From the NCBI GenBank assembly GCA_005883335.1, contig VAXM01000081.1, positions 1-33,081 of the forward strand: a DNA stretch of 33,081 nt. The letters are read 5' to 3'. The first letter of the stretch is position 1; each line of letters opens with the position of its first letter. This DNA is from Actinomycetota bacterium. Its GTDB lineage: Bacteria; Actinomycetota; Thermoleophilia; Gaiellales; Gaiellaceae. Under the pieces are notes generated by a model. It did no database searches and had not been told where the DNA came from. It was given only the letters and a program-made list of their open reading frames with translations. Both the position numbers and the translations under genes were made by a program. Below, piece after piece: positions 29,866 through 33,081 of the stretch.

Positions 29866-31755
29866 CTAGGCGCGCTGCGCCTCTTCGAAGAGGCGCTCCC
29901 ACCGAGAGAGCAGTTCCTGCAGCTCGTTCCTCGCGCGCCGGTGAGCGTCGAGAACGTTGACGTCCGACCAGTCCTTCGAAAGACGCCGTTCGAGCTCGGC
30001 CACCGCGGCCTCGCGCTCCGCGATTTCACCCTCTAGCTGCTCGAGCTGGGTTGGGCCGCTTCGCTGCGGCTGCCGTGCGGGCTTCGCCTTTGCAGGCCGC
30101 GCCGGCGGGGCAGGATCCTCGACCTCCGGCTCCGCGCGGCGCCGCTGGTACTCGGCCCAGCCGCCGTCGTACGACCGAAGCGTCCGCTCCTCGATGGCGA
30201 GCAGCCGCCGCGCGACCGCGTCCAGCAGCGCGCGGTCGTGCGAGACGAGCAGGACCGTCCCTGGAAAGGCGTCCAGAGCCGCCTCGAGCGCCTCGCGGCT
30301 CTCGAGGTCGAGATGGTTCGTCGGCTCGTCGAGCACGAGGAAGTTCGCGCCTGACGCGACGACCAGCGCGAGCGCAAGCCGACGCCGCTCGCCGCCGGAG
30401 AGCGCGGTGACCGCCTTCTCGTGCGCCTCCCACCCGGAGAAGAGGAAGCGGCCGAGCAGCTTCTGCGCCTGCGGGCGCGGCAAGCCGGTCGCGCGCTGCG
30501 CGCAATCGAGGACGGTGCCGCGCTCGTCGAGCTCCACCTCGTGCTGGGAGAAATAGGCGGCCTCGACGCCGTAGCCGAGGCGCACCGATCCGGCTCTCTG
30601 CTCGCGGCGGCCGAGGACCGTCTCGAGCAGCGTTGTCTTCCCCGAGCCGTTCGGCCCGACGAGGCCCACGTGCTCGCCGCGCTCGAGCGCGAACGACGCG
30701 TCCGCGAGGAGATCCTTCTCGCCGGCGGCGATCTCCAGCCCGCTTCCCTCGACCACCGTACGGCCGCTGCGCGCCGGTTTCAGGAAGTCGAAGCCGAGTC
30801 GCCTATGGCGTCCATGTTCCGTCAGAAGCTCGAGCTCGCCCGCGGCGTTCGAGCGTTCCTGCTCGAGCCGCTGGATCTGCGTCAGCTTCGCCTGTGCCTG
30901 CTTGGCCTTGCTCTTCTTGTAACGGAACCGCTCGACGAACCGCTCGAGGCGCACGATGTCTTCGCCGACCCGCTCGGCGGTCTTCGCCGCGGCCGCCGCG
31001 CGGCTCGCCTTCTCGAGCCGCCAGACGTGCCAGGGGCCCGGGAAGAAGAGCGAGCGGCCCGCCTCGAGCTCGAGGACAGCCGTTGTCACCGCCTCGAGGA
31101 ACCAGCGGTCGTGGGCGACGAGGATGACCGCGGCGTCGAGCGACTGCAGCTCCTGCTCGAGCCACTCGAGGTTCTCGACGTCGAGATGGTTCGTCGGCTC
31201 GTCGAGGAGCAACAGGTCGGGATCGCCGGCCAGCGCGCGTGCCAGCGAGGCGCGCGTCAACTCGCCTCCCGAGAAGGTCTCGAGCGGCCGGTCGAGATCG
31301 GCGTCGACGAATCCGAGGCCCCGTAGCACTCGAGCCGCCCGTTCGCGCCAGTCGTAGCCGCCAGCATGCTCGAGCCGCGCCTGCGCCTCGGAGTAACGCC
31401 TCAGCGTGGCGGCGCCGTGCTCGCCGCCGGCCATCGCCTGCTCGAGCGAGCGGAGCTCCTCCTCGGTCTCGACCAGGTCGCGCGCTCCGCTGAGCGCGTA
31501 TTCGCGTAGCGTCAGCCCGTGTTGCAGCGGCGGCCGCTGGTCGTGCAGTGCGATGCGCGTGCCCTTCGCGAAGACGAGCTCGCCGCCGTGCACCTCGGTC
31601 TCGCCGGCGAGCATCCGGAGCAGCGTCGTCTTGCCTGCCCCGTTCGGCCCGGAAAGCGAGAGCCGGTCACCGCGCTCGACCGAGAACGAGACGCCCTCGA
31701 AGAGCAGTGACCCGGCGATCTCCTTGCGCAGGTTGGAACCGATGACGACGGCCAT
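29866..31755 (-). CDS. ABC-F family ATPase
   Basis: A 629-residue soluble protein with two ATPase domains and no membrane segment. First domain: Walker A GPNGAGKTT, signature FSGGELTRASLARAL, Walker B LLLLDEPTNHLD. Second domain: GPNGSGKTT, LSGGERRRLALAL and LVLDEPTNHLD. Between them is the charged interdomain linker (RLERFVERFRYKKSKAKQAQAK). A C-terminal Glu/Arg-rich coiled coil (about 555-629) resembles the Uup/YdiF type. ABC-F proteins act on the ribosome as translation factors or antibiotic-resistance proteins; sequence alone does not say which. ATG 31755 is preceded by TACGCT 7 bases upstream and no Shine-Dalgarno. It ends 3 bases from the convergent membrane gene. Confidence 0.94.
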   Translation of the reverse strand: MAVVIGSNLRKEIAGSLLFEGVSFSVERGDRLSLSGPNGAGKTTLLRMLAGETEVHGGELVFAKGTRIALHDQRPPLQHGLTLREYALSGARDLVETEEELRSLEQAMAGGEHGAATLRRYSEAQARLEHAGGYDWRERAARVLRGLGFVDADLDRPLETFSGGELTRASLARALAGDPDLLLLDEPTNHLDVENLEWLEQELQSLDAAVILVAHDRWFLEAVTTAVLELEAGRSLFFPGPWHVWRLEKASRAAAAAKTAERVGEDIVRLERFVERFRYKKSKAKQAQAKLTQIQRLEQERSNAAGELELLTEHGRHRRLGFDFLKPARSGRTVVEGSGLEIAAGEKDLLADASFALERGEHVGLVGPNGSGKTTLLETVLGRREQRAGSVRLGYGVEAAYFSQHEVELDERGTVLDCAQRATGLPRPQAQKLLGRFLFSGWEAHEKAVTALSGGERRRLALALVVASGANFLVLDEPTNHLDLESREALEAALDAFPGTVLLVSHDRALLDAVARRLLAIEERTLRSYDGGWAEYQRRRAEPEVEDPAPPARPAKAKPARQPQRSGPTQLEQLEGEIAEREAAVAELERRLSKDWSDVNVLDAHRRARNELQELLSRWERLFEEAQRA

Positions 31756-31801
31756 GCGCCTAAGCGTAGGCCGCGCCGCCGCGATGCGGGCGCTCGCGCG
31801 A

Positions 31802-32497
31802 TTAGGCGGTTGAGGTCGCGTTTGCGTCGATTACAAGAAAATCAGTGAGAGCGCAGACCGGCGAGGCGGATGAGTCGAGCCCCCAGCAGGTCGGATATGT
31901 GCCGTCTCCAAATCCGGAGTGAAACGCGATGACGTTGGCACCGCCGACCGCGAAGTCAGCCCAGCCCCAGGTCGGGATGTAGGTTGCTTCCAGCGCGGCG
32001 CTGAGAGGATCCAAGCTCGTGGACGGCTCGTGGTCGTAGTGCTGACTGAGTACGTCCGCGAGTTGCGCCAACCCCTCGGGACTCGCAAAACAGCCGGTCC
32101 CCGCGTCGACCGGATAACCGTAGAACCCATCGGCACCTAGCGTGCTCGCGTCCTGTCCCGGCCAAAGGGCGTCCTCCCAGTCGTCAGCTCGCGCGCTCGC
32201 GAGGTGTACAAGTGCAGCCGCGACCCTCTGGTCATCATTGTCCTCGAACTCGGCCACAAATACTTCGACTGGATAGGTGCCGGGCGCGACCTGCCGCTCG
32301 AAGGCGACGGCGTCGTACGCGCTCGTGATCGGGTCGCAGGCACAGAGCTTCCCCGAGGGAAGCCGAACTGATCCCACGGAGTGGTTGCGCAGGATGGCTG
32401 GACGGTTCGCAATGGTGACTCTCACTTCGTCCCTCCGCGTCAGTTCATAGAGCAGCCGGGCGGCCTGAAGCGTCTCGCTGGTTGCGCGGCTTGACAT
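31802..32497 (-). CDS. DUF4241 family protein
   Basis: A 231-residue soluble protein. The DUF4241 pattern is visible: SVRLPSGKLCACDPI, PGTYPVEVFVAEF, RVAAALVHL, the GYPVDAGTGCFASPEG segment, and the Gly-rich end with CWGLDSSASPVCALTDFLV. The family has no proven function that I know of. Composition differs from its surroundings: a hand-counted line at 32221-32280 is 53% GC against 73% at 31021-31080 in the ABC-F gene, suggesting recent acquisition. ATG 32497 lacks a Shine-Dalgarno and lies 21 bases after the transketolase stop, so it may be translated from that transcript. Confidence 0.82.
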   Translation of the reverse strand: MSSRATSETLQAARLLYELTRRDEVRVTIANRPAILRNHSVGSVRLPSGKLCACDPITSAYDAVAFERQVAPGTYPVEVFVAEFEDNDDQRVAAALVHLASARADDWEDALWPGQDASTLGADGFYGYPVDAGTGCFASPEGLAQLADVLSQHYDHEPSTSLDPLSAALEATYIPTWGWADFAVGGANVIAFHSGFGDGTYPTCWGLDSSASPVCALTDFLVIDANATSTA

Positions 32498-32518
32498 ACG
32501 GCGACGTGTTGCGCGCGC

Positions 32519-33081
32519 TTAGCGTGCTCCGACCGCAGCCTCGACGAGCGAGCGCGCTGCGTCGGCGATGTGCTCGGCGTCGATGCCTGCGGCCGCGAGC
32601 AGCTCCGCCGGCTTTCCGGAGCCCGGCATGTCGCGTACGGCCAGCCGGACGACCCGCGCCGGCGTCTCGCCGTCTGAGAGCGCTTCGAGCACCGCGTCGC
32701 CGATGCCACCCTCGGGCCAGTGGTCCTCGACGGTCAGCACACGGCCGCCCGTCGCCTCGGCGGCGGCGCGCAGCGTCTCGCCGTCGACCGGCTTGACCGA
32801 ATAGAGGTCGATCACGCGTGCCGAGATGCCCTTGCCTTCGAGCTCGTCGGCGGCCTTCAACGCCTCGTGCAGCGTGATCCCCACACCGACGATCGTCACG
32901 TCGTCGCCGTCGCGCAGCACGCGCGAGCCGCCGACCGGGAACCCCTCGTCGGCGCCGTAGAGCACGGGAGTCGCAGCGCGCGTCGTGCGGAGGAAGACAA
33001 TCCCCTTGCGGTCGGCCATCTCCTCGACGAGCTTCGCCGTCTGGTTCGCATCGCACGGGTAGAGGACCGTCGAGCCGTGGA
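32519..33081 (-). CDS. tkt: Transketolase, C-terminal part (5' end beyond window)
   Basis: About 186 residues of the C-terminal half are present; the reading frame runs off the right edge, beginning HGSTVLYPCDANQTAKLVEEM. That is the end of the pyrimidine-binding domain (GSTVLYP, VFLRTTR). VLRDGDDVTIVGVGITLHEALKAADEL and ARVIDLYSVKPVD, the classic transketolase C-terminal domain, follow, and then LTVEDHWPEGGIGDAV. The enzyme transfers two-carbon units in the pentose phosphate pathway. Phrases such as ITLHEAL and DLYSVKPVD match archaeal/actinobacterial split or full-length transketolases closely. Stop is TAA at 32521-32519. Confidence 0.93.
   Translation of the reverse strand, partial: HGSTVLYPCDANQTAKLVEEMADRKGIVFLRTTRAATPVLYGADEGFPVGGSRVLRDGDDVTIVGVGITLHEALKAADELEGKGISARVIDLYSVKPVDGETLRAAAEATGGRVLTVEDHWPEGGIGDAVLEALSDGETPARVVRLAVRDMPGSGKPAELLAAAGIDAEHIADAARSLVEAAVGAR

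Noticed and set aside
1-33081. Very long opposite-strand reading frames throughout (for example over ddl, pknB, the kinase and glnA)
   Set aside because: They are Arg/Ala/Pro-rich mirror frames expected at this GC content and lack domain motifs, ribosome sites and sensible neighbours.
1-33081. tRNA, rRNA, CRISPR arrays, insertion sequences or attachment sites
   Set aside because: All intergenic gaps were read; none shows a cloverleaf, regularly spaced repeats, terminal inverted repeats or transposase fragments.

Overview
The window is about 70% GC, gene-dense and bacterial. The block fhaA-fhaB-pstP-rodA-pbpA-pknB, with a PASTA kinase, is an actinobacterial signature. A PdtaS/PdtaR (ANTAR) two-component pair, a eukaryote-like type II glutamine synthetase and many leaderless-looking GTG/ATG starts also point to Actinobacteria. 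The extra ddl in the operon, the polytopic kinase at its head and the DUF4446/HNH neighbours suggest a deep lineage such as Thermoleophilia/Gaiellales, but that placement is an inference from gene content only. No tRNA, rRNA, CRISPR array, transposase or phage gene was seen, and no gene-free stretch exceeds about 150 bases.

Layout. Bases 1-168 are the tail of a forward gene. Bases 314-10176 form a leftward cell-wall and division-control operon: a polytopic Ser/Thr kinase, FhaA, FhaB, the PP2C phosphatase PstP, a RodA/FtsW glycan polymerase, a class B PBP, a four-PASTA kinase and D-Ala-D-Ala ligase. Most junctions are 4-base stop/start overlaps; the only large break is 127 bases before pknB. 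Bases 10270-13229 run rightward: a membrane-anchored CARDB-like protein, a DUF4446 protein, an HNH nuclease and a secreted SIMPL protein. Bases 13216-16558 run leftward: a rhodanese-type sulfurtransferase, a secreted Asp-box protein and an alpha/beta hydrolase.

Bases 16596-19863 are a leftward nitrogen operon: type II glutamine synthetase, a PAT-like acetyltransferase, a divergent PII protein and an ammonium transporter, preceded by a membrane serine protease. Bases 20965-24528 are a tightly overlapped rightward transport operon (ABC ATPase, ABC permease, methyltransferase, MFS). It is followed directly by a second, type I glutamine synthetase. Then come a small PRC-barrel-like gene, the PdtaS-like kinase, a reversed methyltransferase gene, the PdtaR-like ANTAR regulator, a two-TM protein, an ABC-F ATPase, a DUF4241 protein and the C-terminal part of a transketolase.

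Most interesting signal. The two unrelated glutamine synthetase genes have look-alike 5' leaders. Each carries a 5-bp hairpin (GAGGC, six-base loop, GCCTC) whose 3' arm is also the 5' arm of an intrinsic terminator placed just before the Shine-Dalgarno sequence. That mutually exclusive design is the architecture used by ANTAR antiterminators, and an ANTAR regulator with its kinase lies a few kilobases away. I propose a nitrogen attenuation circuit in which PdtaS/PdtaR controls both glutamine synthetases. The second hairpin of the canonical two-hairpin ANTAR target is not convincing here, so this remains a hypothesis. A separate leader before the ABC/methyltransferase/MFS operon can fold its own 5' end onto the Shine-Dalgarno sequence and start codon, as in a translational switch.
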